64,000 bases of DNA from Aldehydirespirator sp965117015 (GTDB lineage: Bacteria; Actinomycetota; Acidimicrobiia; Acidimicrobiales; Aldehydirespiratoraceae): assembly GCA_965117015.1 (NCBI GenBank), contig OZ220747.1, positions 1,984,001 through 2,048,000 of the forward strand, given 5' to 3'. Of the stretch, positions 1 to 8,877 are shown piece by piece. The position numbers and the translations under genes are program-made. Every line of letters begins with the position of its first letter. The first letter of the stretch is position 1. The notes below the pieces were generated by a model, which saw nothing but the letters and a program-made list of their open reading frames with translations, searched no databases and had not been told where the DNA came from.

Positions 1-732
1 GATCATCTCGACGGGTTGCAGCCGGTGCAGTTCCTCGGTGGGGCACTCGGGCAGCACCAGCTCGGCGTCACCGGCGTACACCGGTCCTAGGTCGGCGTCG
101 TAGCCCCGCATGGTGACCAGCTCGTCGAGCGAGTCGTGCCCGTCGGCCTCCATGGCCGGCATCTGGCGGCTGTGCAGCATCGGGTGGCCGTTGACGAAGC
201 CGGGGGTGTCGGCGATGCCGGTGATGGTGAACCGGGCCTCGGCGATGCGCCGGCCCCAGGTGCTGAGAGTTGCTCCGAAGCGGCCACCCACCTCCAGGCG
301 CGGCCCGGCCCGCCCCACGGTCACCGGCCTAGTCATGGCGATCTCGGCCATCTTCTTGGGGTAGCCCTGGAAGTGGCCCCTGGCCATGGCGAAGTCCTTG
401 TCCACCCAGATGTAGGCCGCCCGGCTGTAGGTGGAGCCCTGGAACTTGCAGCGCACCACCGCGAACACCTCCCGGTACTGGGCCCGCACCGGGTCGAGCA
501 GCTCCTCGAAGGTGTCGCCGCAGCTCTGCCACTCGGCCCAGATCATGGCCACCGCGCCGGGATCGTCCTCGGCCGGCTCCAACGGGTCGGGCAGCAGCTC
601 GGCCACCCGGTCCGGGTCGGTGCGGTACTCCACCGTCAGCATGTCACCGGAGTAGTGCCAGGGCGGCGCAGGCACGATGCCCGCTGCCCCGGTGGGCGTT
701 CTCGGGTACATGAACCCCTGAAGCTCAGCCAC
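1..732 (-). CDS. Acetoacetate decarboxylase family protein (C-terminus cut by window edge)
   Basis: The minus-strand frame runs 244 codons from GTG at 732 to the window edge without a stop. The motif GYPKKMAEI carries adjacent lysines at residues 126 and 127, matching the Schiff-base lysine pair of acetoacetate decarboxylase. The family is about 240-270 residues, so little is missing. Members decarboxylate beta-keto acids or act on other keto-acid substrates in catabolism, so the exact substrate here is open. An in-frame ATG at 711, preceded by AGGGG, is an alternative start. The gene is divergent from the YtcJ-type amidohydrolase, and a 16-bp palindrome at 747-762 sits between them, so shared control by the MarR protein at 8.9 kb is likely. 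Confidence 0.8.
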   Translation of the reverse strand, partial: MAELQGFMYPRTPTGAAGIVPAPPWHYSGDMLTVEYRTDPDRVAELLPDPLEPAEDDPGAVAMIWAEWQSCGDTFEELLDPVRAQYREVFAVVRCKFQGSTYSRAAYIWVDKDFAMARGHFQGYPKKMAEIAMTRPVTVGRAGPRLEVGGRFGATLSTWGRRIAEARFTITGIADTPGFVNGHPMLHSRQMPAMEADGHDSLDELVTMRGYDADLGPVYAGDAELVLPECPTEELHRLQPVEMI

Positions 733-746
733 GCCTCAACCCTATT

Positions 747-762
747 CGTTTGGCACCGAACG
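747..762. promoter_or_regulatory. Predicted MarR operator, copy 1
   Basis: CGTTTGGCACCGAACG is a near-perfect inverted repeat (CGTT-n-GG / CC-n-AACG). It lies 15 bp before the GTG of the decarboxylase-family gene, in the gap shared with the divergent amidohydrolase. The next bases, ATCAA, are also shared with copy 2 at 8044-8059. Binding by the MarR protein is inferred from copy 3, just upstream of that gene. Confidence 0.6.
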
Positions 763-879
763 ATCAACGGCACAGATCGATCTCACAACTCGAAAGTACT
801 CCAGACGGGGTCGATGCGATAAAGAAAATCGGTAGATCTGCCGATAGGCGTGAACTTCGTCCTTTGCTTCAATCGCCTC

Positions 880-2586
880 ATGGCTCGCGACTTGGGCGCG
901 CCCGATCTGGTACTCACGAACGGGCAGATCGTTACGGCGTGTGGCGACAAGGTCGTCGAGGCGATGGCCGTGAGCGGCAGCCGCGTGTGTGCCGTTGGCC
1001 ACAACGACGACGTGTCGCCTCTCGCCGGACCTCGCACTGAAGTGGTCGACCTGGACGGTCGGACCGTCGTGCCCGGCATCAACGATTCGCACATGCACAT
1101 CGGCTACTTCGGCGCAGTGCGTCCCCCGCTTGCGGTGGATGTCGGGTTTCCCGCGGTCAGGTCCATCACGGACGTGGTCGATGCGGTCAGGTCGGCCCGT
1201 CCGGTCAACGGGTGGATAAAGGGGAACGGCTGGGACATCGGCTACCTCGGGGACGCCCATCCGGAACGCCTCCCGAATCGGGACGACCTCGACGCGGCCA
1301 CACCGGACGTTCCCGTCGCGCTGCGCGACTTCTCTGGACACCAACTCTGGGTCAACAGCAGGGCCTTGGAGCTGGCAGGGATCGACCAGGACACCCCGGA
1401 CCCACCCGACGGCGTGATCGTCAGGGACCACGGCCGGCGACCGACGGGACTGCTGCGCGAAGCGGCCGGTGCCCTTGTCGATCGGCAGGTGCCGCCCCTG
1501 ACCGACGCCGAGCTCGATCAAGCCTTGGACACCGTCCGGGAGATCGTTCACGCCGAAGGCATCACCTCGGTCACCGACGCGGCGCTCGGCCCGGGCGGGA
1601 ACGCATTCGAGGGAGGTGCCGCCGGTGAGCGGCTGCTACAGCGACTGGCCGAGCGGGCCGGGCCCCAGGACTTCGCGCTCCGCACGACCGTGCTGCTGGC
1701 CTTCAGTCCACCCACAACGTCGAATCTCGGTGACGTGACCAAGCATCTCGGCTCCTTCGTTCCGCCACCGGAGAAGCCGGGCTGGTTCCGGGTTGCCGGC
1801 ATCAAGCTTTTCGCCGACGGGGTCCCCCCGAACAAGACGGCCTGGCTGACGCAGCAGTATGCGGGAGGAGGCTGCGGCTGCCTGACCATCGCCGGTGAGA
1901 CCGACGGTGAACGGCTCGCGGATCTTGGCGCCATGATCGAACTCGCCCACAGGGCAGGACACCAGATCGGCGTTCACGTGACCGGCGACCGCGCCATCGA
2001 CGCGACCGTCAGCGCCTTCGTCCGAGCCCAGAATCTGAGTCCTCGGCCGGACCCCAGGCACTACGTGATCCACGCCGACCTCGCCGGCCCGGAGGCTCTG
2101 AGCCTGCTGGCGGTCCACGGGTTCGGCGCGAGCATGCAGCCGGCCATCAAGTGGACCATCGCCGACCTCATGAGGGACATGCTCGGCAAGGAGCGGGCCG
2201 ACTACCAGTGGCCGATGCGGTCGGCGCTCGATGCCGGCGTGCGGGTGACCTCGAGTTCGGACGCGCCGATCACATTCCCGAACTGGCGCCAGGGCGTCGA
2301 GACGGCCGTATTGCGCGAGTCCAAAGCGACTGGCGAGGTTCACGGTCCCCAGGAGCGAATAACCGTCCTGGAGGCGATCCGGACCTTCACGATCGACGGC
2401 GCATGGCAGGACCGGGCGGAGAGCTGGAAGGGCAGCCTCGTGCCGGGGATGGTCGCCGACTACTGCGTCCTCGACGGCCGCCTCCTCGGCACGGACGAGC
2501 GCCAGATCGCCAAGACGCCGATCGCCGCGACCGTCGTCGACGGACGGCTGGTCTTCGGTCAATTCCCCGGCGCCGGGAGCCCCTGA
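880..2586 (+). CDS. YtcJ-type metal-dependent amidohydrolase
   Basis: A 568-residue amidohydrolase_3 (YtcJ-like) enzyme, predicted to hydrolyse an amide or similar C-N bond with one or two metals in a TIM barrel. Visible landmarks are the N-terminal metal motif NDSHMHIG (H71, H73), KLFADG (K309), HVTGDRAID (H366), YVIHADL (H398) and SSDAPI (D461), all in family order. ATG at 880 is preferred over the upstream GTG at 850, because the family begins close to the LVLTNGQIVT strand. It leads the liv transporter genes by 34 bp, suggesting that the transporter imports its substrate or product. The substrate cannot be read from the sequence. Confidence 0.85.
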   Translation: MARDLGAPDLVLTNGQIVTACGDKVVEAMAVSGSRVCAVGHNDDVSPLAGPRTEVVDLDGRTVVPGINDSHMHIGYFGAVRPPLAVDVGFPAVRSITDVVDAVRSARPVNGWIKGNGWDIGYLGDAHPERLPNRDDLDAATPDVPVALRDFSGHQLWVNSRALELAGIDQDTPDPPDGVIVRDHGRRPTGLLREAAGALVDRQVPPLTDAELDQALDTVREIVHAEGITSVTDAALGPGGNAFEGGAAGERLLQRLAERAGPQDFALRTTVLLAFSPPTTSNLGDVTKHLGSFVPPPEKPGWFRVAGIKLFADGVPPNKTAWLTQQYAGGGCGCLTIAGETDGERLADLGAMIELAHRAGHQIGVHVTGDRAIDATVSAFVRAQNLSPRPDPRHYVIHADLAGPEALSLLAVHGFGASMQPAIKWTIADLMRDMLGKERADYQWPMRSALDAGVRVTSSSDAPITFPNWRQGVETAVLRESKATGEVHGPQERITVLEAIRTFTIDGAWQDRAESWKGSLVPGMVADYCVLDGRLLGTDERQIAKTPIAATVVDGRLVFGQFPGAGSP

Positions 2587-2620
2587 TCGACCACGGACAA
2601 GTCAACTGGAGGGATTACCA

Positions 2621-4000
2621 ATGCCCAATCGAACAAGCCCACTGAAGCGACTGGCGGTCGCGCTCGTCATTCTGGCCGCGACCGCGTCCGGCTGCGGAGA
2701 CGACCCCGCACCCGACGAGGAGTCGGCGGCCGAGTCGGCGACGTCGGTGACGGTCGAACAGGAGGTCGAGCAGGAACCGGAGACCAGCGCACCCGTCGAT
2801 GACGGCGAGGAAGCTTCCGCGCCGGAGGAACCGGACGCGTCTGAGGACGATCCGCCTGCGACGACAGCGGCACCCGTGGAGGAGGAGGAGGAGGAGGAGG
2901 GCGCGGCCGCCACTGCGCCAGACCTTGGCCCGATCCGGTTGGGAGCGATCTCCACGCTCACCGGACCAGCCTCGTTCCCCGAGTCGCACTCGGCCGCACA
3001 GGCTGTGTTCGACCGGGTCAACGCGGCCGGCGGGATCGGCGGGCGCATGATCTCCTACATCGTCGAGGACGACGGGTTCGATCCGGCTCTGGCCGCGCAG
3101 GCCGCCCGGCGGCTGGCCGACGAGGAAGGTGTCGTGGCCATGGTTGGATCCGCGAGCCTGCTCGAGTGCGCGGTGAATGCCGGGTTCTACGCCGAGGTCG
3201 GCCTCTACTCCATACAGGGCACCGGCATCGATCCGGTCTGTTTCGCCACCTCGAACATCTCGCCGGTCAACACCGGCCCGTTCTTCTCCGATGCGGTGGC
3301 GCTGTTCTACGCGAGCGAGGAGCTAGGAGCCACCAACGTCTGCTTCGGAGCCTTCGACGTCCCCGACTTCCAGCCGGCATACGAAGCGGCCGTCGCGGAA
3401 TGGACTGCGGCCACCGGCAAGCAACTGGCTTACAGCGACACGACGCTGATCTTCGACGGTGATCTGACGCCGTTCATGCTCGAGCTTGAGAGCAACGGCT
3501 GCGACGCGGCCGTAGTGCAGGCCAACGACTTCCACTACGCGGCGATGATGCAGATCCGTGAGGCCCAAGGGCTCGACGTGCAGATCATTGGCCTGACCTC
3601 TGGATACACCGCAGCCTTGGCCGAGCAGTTGGGTGCCACCGGCAACGGCCTGGTGCTTGCGTCTGAGTTCGAGCCGTTCACCGACACCGGCAGCGCCGTG
3701 TTGAGCGATTGGCGGGCACTGATGGAAGAAGCCGGCGTGCCCCAGACATCCTTCGCCGAGGGCGGCTACTTGGCGGCCACCATCATGGTCGGCGTCTTGG
3801 AGGGAATTGACGGCGAGATAACCCGGGAATCGGTGGCCGCGGCCCTTCTCGGGCTCGAGCCCGTAGACACCGGCCTCACCGGAACGCCCTACGCGTTCGG
3901 GGATGGTGACGCTCATGGATCGAACCGGGCCGCGAAGTTCGTCGAACTCGTCGACGGAGCCTGGGTAGTCAAGACACCGGAGTGGATCGTCGTTCCGTGA
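2621..4000 (+). CDS. Branched-chain-type ABC transporter substrate-binding lipoprotein
   Basis: A 459-residue Peripla_BP_6 (LivK-like) receptor. It has a basic start, a hydrophobic stretch and a lipobox ending ATASGC, so it should be a membrane-anchored lipoprotein. An acidic low-complexity linker of about 75 residues, ending in a run of glutamates, holds the binding domain away from the membrane. The fold begins at PIRLGAISTLTGPASFPES. The ribosome binding site GGAGGG precedes the ATG. The permease and ATPase genes follow directly. The family binds amino acids, amides, urea or aromatic acids, and the amidohydrolase neighbour favours an amide or amino-acid derivative. That last step is inference. 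Confidence 0.88.
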   Translation: MPNRTSPLKRLAVALVILAATASGCGDDPAPDEESAAESATSVTVEQEVEQEPETSAPVDDGEEASAPEEPDASEDDPPATTAAPVEEEEEEEGAAATAPDLGPIRLGAISTLTGPASFPESHSAAQAVFDRVNAAGGIGGRMISYIVEDDGFDPALAAQAARRLADEEGVVAMVGSASLLECAVNAGFYAEVGLYSIQGTGIDPVCFATSNISPVNTGPFFSDAVALFYASEELGATNVCFGAFDVPDFQPAYEAAVAEWTAATGKQLAYSDTTLIFDGDLTPFMLELESNGCDAAVVQANDFHYAAMMQIREAQGLDVQIIGLTSGYTAALAEQLGATGNGLVLASEFEPFTDTGSAVLSDWRALMEEAGVPQTSFAEGGYLAATIMVGVLEGIDGEITRESVAAALLGLEPVDTGLTGTPYAFGDGDAHGSNRAAKFVELVDGAWVVKTPEWIVVP

Positions 4001-4036
4001 TGCCGCCCCGTTGGGTCGTCTCCAGTCCGCCGGGGC

Positions 4037-4894
4037 ATGATCCGCTCCCTCGCAGCGTCGCTGAGTTCCGGCGCGGCCTACGCGCTGTTCGGGGTGTGCA
4101 TCGTGCTCGTGTACCGCATGACGGGCACGCTCAACTTCGCCATAACCGCAGTCGGCGCGCTCGGTGCGTTCACGATGCTCGCGCTGGTCGAGACCGGCAC
4201 GGCCATCGTGGCGGCCGCGGCCGTGGCCGTGGCTATGGGCGCCGCGATCGGCGCAGCGATGGGGACGCTCTTTGCGTCGTGGTTCCGCGACAGTGAGCGG
4301 CTGACAAGGAGCACCGTAACCATCGCGGTCCTGCTCGGGTTGCTGGCCGCTGGGTTCAGAGTGTTCGGCGACAAGCCGCGGGTGGGCCACCCCTTCTTCG
4401 GAGGGCATTTTGAGGAGCTTGCCGGGGTGCGAGTCACCTACGACACCATGATGGCCGTCCTGCTTGCGCTGGCCGTTGGCACAGCCGCGAGCCTGGTCCT
4501 GCACCGGACCCGTGTCGGCATCCGCCTGCGGGCCATGGCCGAGGACCCCGTCACCGCCGAAGTCGACGGCGTGCCCGTCGGCGGGTTGACGGTGGCTGTG
4601 TGGGGAGTGTCGGGGGCCGTCGCGGCACTCGGCGCCATTCTCGTTGGCCCGAGCAGGCCGGCCGCCTTCGCGCCGTTGGTTTTCTTGCTGCTGCCGGGCC
4701 TGGCCGCCGCCCTCGCCGGCCGGTTCTCACGGGTATGGACCACCCTGGGGACGGGGTTTGTCATCGCCTTCCTGGAGGCCCACTCCGGGCGCTTCTCCGA
4801 CATCAGCCGTTACCGCGGAACGATCCCGTTCCTGTTCATCCTGGGGCTGCTGTTGTGGCAGCGCAGAGCAGAGGCGTGGGATGACGCGCGCTGA
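4037..4894 (+). CDS. Branched-chain-type ABC transporter permease (LivH-like)
   Basis: A 285-residue integral membrane protein with about eight hydrophobic segments. It starts MIRSLAASLSSGAAYALFG and contains the typical LivH N-terminal pattern (VYRMTGTLNFAITAVGALGA, compare the 'G..NFA.G....GA' motif) and the cytoplasmic loop GIRLRAMAEDPVTAEVDGV that contacts the ATPase. It forms the translocation pore together with the LivM half of the next gene. Its last 14 bases overlap that gene, indicating translational coupling. It lies 36 bp after the receptor gene, in the same operon. Confidence 0.87.
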   Translation: MIRSLAASLSSGAAYALFGVCIVLVYRMTGTLNFAITAVGALGAFTMLALVETGTAIVAAAAVAVAMGAAIGAAMGTLFASWFRDSERLTRSTVTIAVLLGLLAAGFRVFGDKPRVGHPFFGGHFEELAGVRVTYDTMMAVLLALAVGTAASLVLHRTRVGIRLRAMAEDPVTAEVDGVPVGGLTVAVWGVSGAVAALGAILVGPSRPAAFAPLVFLLLPGLAAALAGRFSRVWTTLGTGFVIAFLEAHSGRFSDISRYRGTIPFLFILGLLLWQRRAEAWDDAR

Positions 4895-6575
4895 CGCCCG
4901 CTTCGTGGCCGTCGCGATCCTGGCCGGTGTCTCGGTCTCGTTCTTGAGCGACTTCCGCATCTTCCTCGCGACCGGCGCGATCATCACCGCCGTCATCGCA
5001 CGCTCCCTCGGGTTCCTCCACGCGGACACCCGGATGGTGTCGCTGTGCCAGATGAGTCTGGCCGGCGTCGGGGGCTGGACAGTCGGGTGGCTCACCCTCA
5101 ACACCGGGGTTCCCGTCGAAGTGGCCTTGCTGTTGGGCGGTGTCGCCGCCGTTCCGGTGGGGGTGGTGGTGGGCCTTCCGGCCCTGCGCTTGCGGGGTGT
5201 GGACTTCGCGGTGGTGACCCTCGGATTCGCGGCCGCGATCCAGGTGGCGGTGTTCAATCGCGGGTTTCCCGGCACCCGTACGAACTTCACGGTGCCCCGT
5301 CCCGGCGTTGCGGTGTCCGAGGTGCGCTTCCTGTGGTTCGCGCTGGTCGTTGCTGTCCTGCTCGAACTTGGCCTGCGTCTGCTGCGCCGCCGGTCGGTCG
5401 GGATCAGATGGGCGCTGGTGGGGCAATCGGAGCGGGCGACGGCGGCCGCCGGCCACTCGGTGGTCGTCGCCAAGCTCACCGCCTTCGCGGCCAGTGCCTT
5501 CGTAGCGGGCACAGCCGGAGGCCTGCTTGCTATCCAGATCGGGCGGCTGTCGGCCCGCCAACTCGAACCCTTCGACTCGCTGGTCGTGTTCGCGTTGACG
5601 GTCATGGCCGGCTCAGCGAGCGTGGTTGGCGCCGCACTGGCCGGGATCCTGTCGTCGTGGATGCCCGAGTTGCTGCGGCTGTTGGGCTGGTCCCAGGACG
5701 TCGGCCCGATGATCTTCGCCGCCGGGGCGGCGCAGGTGCTGAGCCAGGGCGGCAGCGGCATCGCCGGTCAGTGGCTTGCGCTGGCCGCTAGGTTCAGCCG
5801 CAGGAGAGCCAAGCGCCAGCCGGATCGATCCGGTGTCGGCCATTGCCCGCCGCCGCCCGCGGGCATGTCTGGCCTGGTGGTGGAGGACCTGACCGTCGAC
5901 TACGGGTCGGTACGGGCCGTCTGCGGGGTATACGTGGAAGTCGGGCCGGGCGAGGTGGTGGGGTTGATCGGCCCCAACGGAGCCGGGAAGTCGAGCCTCG
6001 TCGACGCCGTGACGGGTTACGTGCCGATCAGCGGCGGATGGATGGGCTTGGGGCGCGATCCCTTGATCGGGATGCCGGTTCATCGCCGGGTCAGGTCGGG
6101 CCTGGCGCGCACGTTCCAGCGGGAGCGGACTCCGGTGAACCTCGCGGTGGGGCAATTCCTCGCCGTGGCTGGGCGCAACCGCACGTCGGCCGACCAGAGG
6201 GACTGGCTTCTGGCGCTCCTCGACCTGCCCACCCCGGTGACGTCGATAGCACAACTCGACACCGCTGCGCGCCGTCGCCTGGAGTTGGCGGCCGCTTTCA
6301 GCAGCGCTCCTACCGTGGCTCTCGTCGACGAGCCCGCCGCGGGCCTGACCGACGAGGAATCCAGTCGCCTCGGTTCGGCCTTGAGGACCGTTTCCGAAGA
6401 ATGGGGCATCGGCATACTGCTGATCGAGCACGACCTCCGTCTAGTGCGACAGGTCTGCCAGTCGCTGATCGTCCTCGATCGGGGCGTGGTGATAGCCGCC
6501 GGTCCGACCCAGCGAACTCTGGACGACCCGCGGGTCATGGCCTCCTACCTGGGTGTCGAGGGCGAGCCCTCGTGA
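4881..6575 (+). CDS. Fused ABC permease and ATPase (LivM-LivG)
   Basis: One 564-residue chain joins a LivM permease (residues 1 to about 310) to a LivG ATPase (from about 333), through a basic, proline-rich linker. The ATPase half shows Walker A GPNGAGKSS near residue 365 and Walker B VALVDEP. Where LivG normally has an LSxGQ-type signature before RRLE, this protein has LDTAARRRLE, so the signature is degenerate. ATG at 4881 overlaps the livH-like end and fits the LivM start. LivM-LivG fusions are known in actinobacteria. The altered signature suggests one of the two ATP sites is weak, with LivF supplying the intact signature. Confidence 0.85.
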   Translation: MTRADARFVAVAILAGVSVSFLSDFRIFLATGAIITAVIARSLGFLHADTRMVSLCQMSLAGVGGWTVGWLTLNTGVPVEVALLLGGVAAVPVGVVVGLPALRLRGVDFAVVTLGFAAAIQVAVFNRGFPGTRTNFTVPRPGVAVSEVRFLWFALVVAVLLELGLRLLRRRSVGIRWALVGQSERATAAAGHSVVVAKLTAFAASAFVAGTAGGLLAIQIGRLSARQLEPFDSLVVFALTVMAGSASVVGAALAGILSSWMPELLRLLGWSQDVGPMIFAAGAAQVLSQGGSGIAGQWLALAARFSRRRAKRQPDRSGVGHCPPPPAGMSGLVVEDLTVDYGSVRAVCGVYVEVGPGEVVGLIGPNGAGKSSLVDAVTGYVPISGGWMGLGRDPLIGMPVHRRVRSGLARTFQRERTPVNLAVGQFLAVAGRNRTSADQRDWLLALLDLPTPVTSIAQLDTAARRRLELAAAFSSAPTVALVDEPAAGLTDEESSRLGSALRTVSEEWGIGILLIEHDLRLVRQVCQSLIVLDRGVVIAAGPTQRTLDDPRVMASYLGVEGEPS

Positions 6576-7291
6576 GCCCTGCGAACCGGCCGGTCCTTGC
6601 TGTGCGAGATCTAACGGTGGCCAGGGGCGGCGTGCCCGTCGTGCGCGGGGTGACGCTCGAAGTCGGCGCCTCTCAGGTGATGGCGATCGTGGGTCCCAAC
6701 GGTTCTGGGAAGACGTCGATGCTCGAGGCCGTCTCGGGCGTCGTCAAGGTCTCGGGCGGCTCGGTCGCGCTGAACGGTTCCGACGTCACCCGAGCGTCGA
6801 GACTGCGACGCAACCGTCTCGGCCTCGGGCACGTGCGCCAGGGGCGAGCCGTCTTCAGCGAACTCTCCGTAGAGGAGAACCTTCGGGTCGCGGCCCGCGA
6901 CACCGGTCCCGCCTACGAGATGTTCCCCGAGTTGCAGGCAAGGACTAGCACCCCGGCCCGGGAACTCTCGGGAGGGGAGCAGCAGATGCTGGTACTGGCC
7001 CGAACGCTCATAGCCCGCCCGCTGTGCCTGTTGATCGACGAGATTTCCCTTGGTCTTGCTCCTGCGGTCGTGCGACGCCTGACCGGCGCGGTCAAGGACG
7101 CGGCTCGAGCCGGAACGGCGGTGCTTCTCGTGGAGCAGTTCACGTCGGTTGCTCTCGACGTGGCCGATGTCGTGAGCGTTCTGGTCCGAGGGGAGGCCGT
7201 CCTGAGCGAGCGCACCGATGTCCTGCGTGAGGATCCGAGCGTCCTGCAGCGCGCCTACATGGGCGCGGCCGGCGACGCGGCCGGCAAGTGA
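6572..7291 (+). CDS. Branched-chain-type ABC transporter ATPase (LivF-like)
   Basis: A 239-residue ABC ATPase that starts at GTG in a GTGA overlap with the fusion gene. Walker A GPNGSGKTS, Q-loop context RQGRAVF, an intact signature ELSGGEQQ, Walker B CLLIDE and the LivF hallmark SLGLAP are all present. It completes the receptor-LivH-LivMG-LivF set, the full complement for a HAAT-family importer. The catalytic-site walls appear normal, in contrast to the LivG half of the fusion. The stop is 4 bp from the convergent LuxR gene. Confidence 0.9.
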   Translation: MSPANRPVLAVRDLTVARGGVPVVRGVTLEVGASQVMAIVGPNGSGKTSMLEAVSGVVKVSGGSVALNGSDVTRASRLRRNRLGLGHVRQGRAVFSELSVEENLRVAARDTGPAYEMFPELQARTSTPARELSGGEQQMLVLARTLIARPLCLLIDEISLGLAPAVVRRLTGAVKDAARAGTAVLLVEQFTSVALDVADVVSVLVRGEAVLSERTDVLREDPSVLQRAYMGAAGDAAGK

Positions 7292-7295
7292 CGGG

Positions 7296-8012
7296 CTAGT
7301 TGGCCCGAATCAACTGGAGCTGCATGCCGAGCACCGCGGCCTGGGCCCGATTGGCTGCGCCCAGCTTGGTCAGTATGTGCTCGACATGGGTCGCGGCTGT
7401 TCGTGGTGCGATGTAGAGCTCGGTCGCAATGGCCGCGTTGGACTTGCCCCGAGCGATGAGTTCCAGGACCTCGACCTCGCGCGTGCTGAGGGGGTCCCAA
7501 TCGATGGTTTGAGGCAACGAGCGGACCAAGTTCTTGATGGTGGGAGCGATAAGACATAGGCCGTCGTGGGCCAGGTCGGTGATGTCATCCGTGGACTCGG
7601 TCGAGAAGTGCATGCCCCCAAGAACCTCGCCTGCTGCGGTGTAAAGCGGCACGGAGACACCGCCTCCGAAGCCGAGCGGCACGACGAAGTCGCGGACCGT
7701 TGCCGGCAGAGGGTCCATCTCCCATGTGTCCCGGAGCCGGGTTCCCCGCGGGGACGGCCTCAATCCCCGCCATTCCGCCAGGAAGTCCCTGCTTCCGAGC
7801 CAGGCGAGAATCGTGTCGGGGTAGCCGCGGCTGCAGACGATCTCGCCCCGCCCGTTCGAGTCCGCGGCCGCGTTGATGCACATCCCGACAAACGGGAGCA
7901 CTAGACCGATCTCGTCGATGATGGCGTCGATGCGATCCGTGGTCGGCGATGCCGAGGTTGCCGCCGAAGCCACACTGCCGACGAAACGAGCGACATCCGC
8001 TACCGACCGCAC
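7296..8012 (-). CDS. LuxR-family transcriptional regulator with GAF-like sensor domain
   Basis: A 238-residue protein. The C-terminal 65 residues (PLSTREVEVLELIARGKSNA ... PRTAATHVEHILTKLGAANR) are a clear LuxR/GerE helix-turn-helix. The N-terminal 165 residues look like a GAF-type ligand-binding domain, judging by the strand pattern around GGGVSVPLYTAAGEVLGGM. No phospho-acceptor receiver domain is seen, so a small molecule is the likely signal. The start is GTG at 8012. It is divergent from an SDR gene with palindrome copy 2 in between. It probably adds substrate-specific activation to the MarR control of this cluster. Confidence 0.82.
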   Translation of the reverse strand: MRSVADVARFVGSVASAATSASPTTDRIDAIIDEIGLVLPFVGMCINAAADSNGRGEIVCSRGYPDTILAWLGSRDFLAEWRGLRPSPRGTRLRDTWEMDPLPATVRDFVVPLGFGGGVSVPLYTAAGEVLGGMHFSTESTDDITDLAHDGLCLIAPTIKNLVRSLPQTIDWDPLSTREVEVLELIARGKSNAAIATELYIAPRTAATHVEHILTKLGAANRAQAAVLGMQLQLIRAN

Positions 8013-8043
8013 GGATGCACCTCGTCCATGCCGGGACCATAAT

Positions 8044-8059
8044 CGTTAGGCACCGAACG
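8044..8059. promoter_or_regulatory. Predicted MarR operator, copy 2
   Basis: CGTTAGGCACCGAACG, followed by ATCAA as in copy 1. It sits 32 bp from the LuxR-family start and 35 bp from the SDR start, in a divergent promoter gap. It differs from copy 1 at a single position. Confidence 0.6.
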
Positions 8060-8094
8060 ATCAAGCGCGGGTCGAGGGTGATTATCGTGTCGCC

Positions 8095-8853
8095 GTGCCT
8101 GATTCTGCATTCGACCTTGCTGGGAGGCGGGCCGTCGTCACTGGGGCGTCGTCGGGGATCGGCGCCGCCGTTGCGGTCCGGCTGGCCGATGCGGGCGCGG
8201 ATGTGGTGGCCGTGTCGCGGTCGGGTCGAGTGCCCGCGGCGGAGGGCTCCATCCGGCCGCTGGTGGCCGATCTGAGCGACCCGGACGGTGTCGACGGGGT
8301 GATCCCGGCCGCGGTGGCTGAACTGGGCGGGCTCGACATCCTCGTCAACAACGCCGGCCGGGCCGACTGGCTGGCGCTGAGCGACCTCGACCGCCAGCAT
8401 TTTGACGGGCTGATCGGGCTCAACCTGTGGGCCCCGCTACGACTGTGCCAACTGGCGCATCCCCACTTGGCCGCAGGTGGCGACTCGGCGGTAGTGATGA
8501 TCGGCTCGGTGGACGCGGTGCGGCCCTCGGCGGGCGGCGCCGTCTACGGGGCGACCAAGGCGGGGCTCGGAGCGGTCACCGTGGCACTGGCCAAGGAGTG
8601 GCGGGCCGACGGGATCCGGGTCAACCAGGTCGATCCGGGCATCGTGGACACGCCCATGGCCGCGGAGATCATCCGCGAGCTGGGCGAGGCCGGAGCGTCG
8701 GTGAACATCGCGGGCCGGGCCGGCAAGCCCGACGAGATCGCCGCGCTGGTCCACTACCTGGTGGCGCCGGCCGGGCGCTTCGCCAACGGCGCGTCCTTCA
8801 GACTCGACGGCGGAGCGCTAGCCCTCGGACCCTTCGACAACCTCGAGCGCTGA
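8095..8853 (+). CDS. Short-chain dehydrogenase/reductase
   Basis: A 252-residue classical SDR. It has the cofactor motif TGASSGIG near residue 16, the NNAG structural motif, a catalytic serine in IGSVDA and the YGATK tyrosine-lysine pair. VSRSGR after the second strand has an arginine that would suit NADP, but this is weak evidence. It starts at GTG 8095 beside palindrome copy 2. It would oxidise or reduce a hydroxy/keto intermediate of the pathway encoded around it. The substrate is not identifiable. Confidence 0.85.
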   Translation: MPDSAFDLAGRRAVVTGASSGIGAAVAVRLADAGADVVAVSRSGRVPAAEGSIRPLVADLSDPDGVDGVIPAAVAELGGLDILVNNAGRADWLALSDLDRQHFDGLIGLNLWAPLRLCQLAHPHLAAGGDSAVVMIGSVDAVRPSAGGAVYGATKAGLGAVTVALAKEWRADGIRVNQVDPGIVDTPMAAEIIRELGEAGASVNIAGRAGKPDEIAALVHYLVAPAGRFANGASFRLDGGALALGPFDNLER

Positions 8854-8877
8854 GATCAGGCCTGCGGACGGTCCCGG

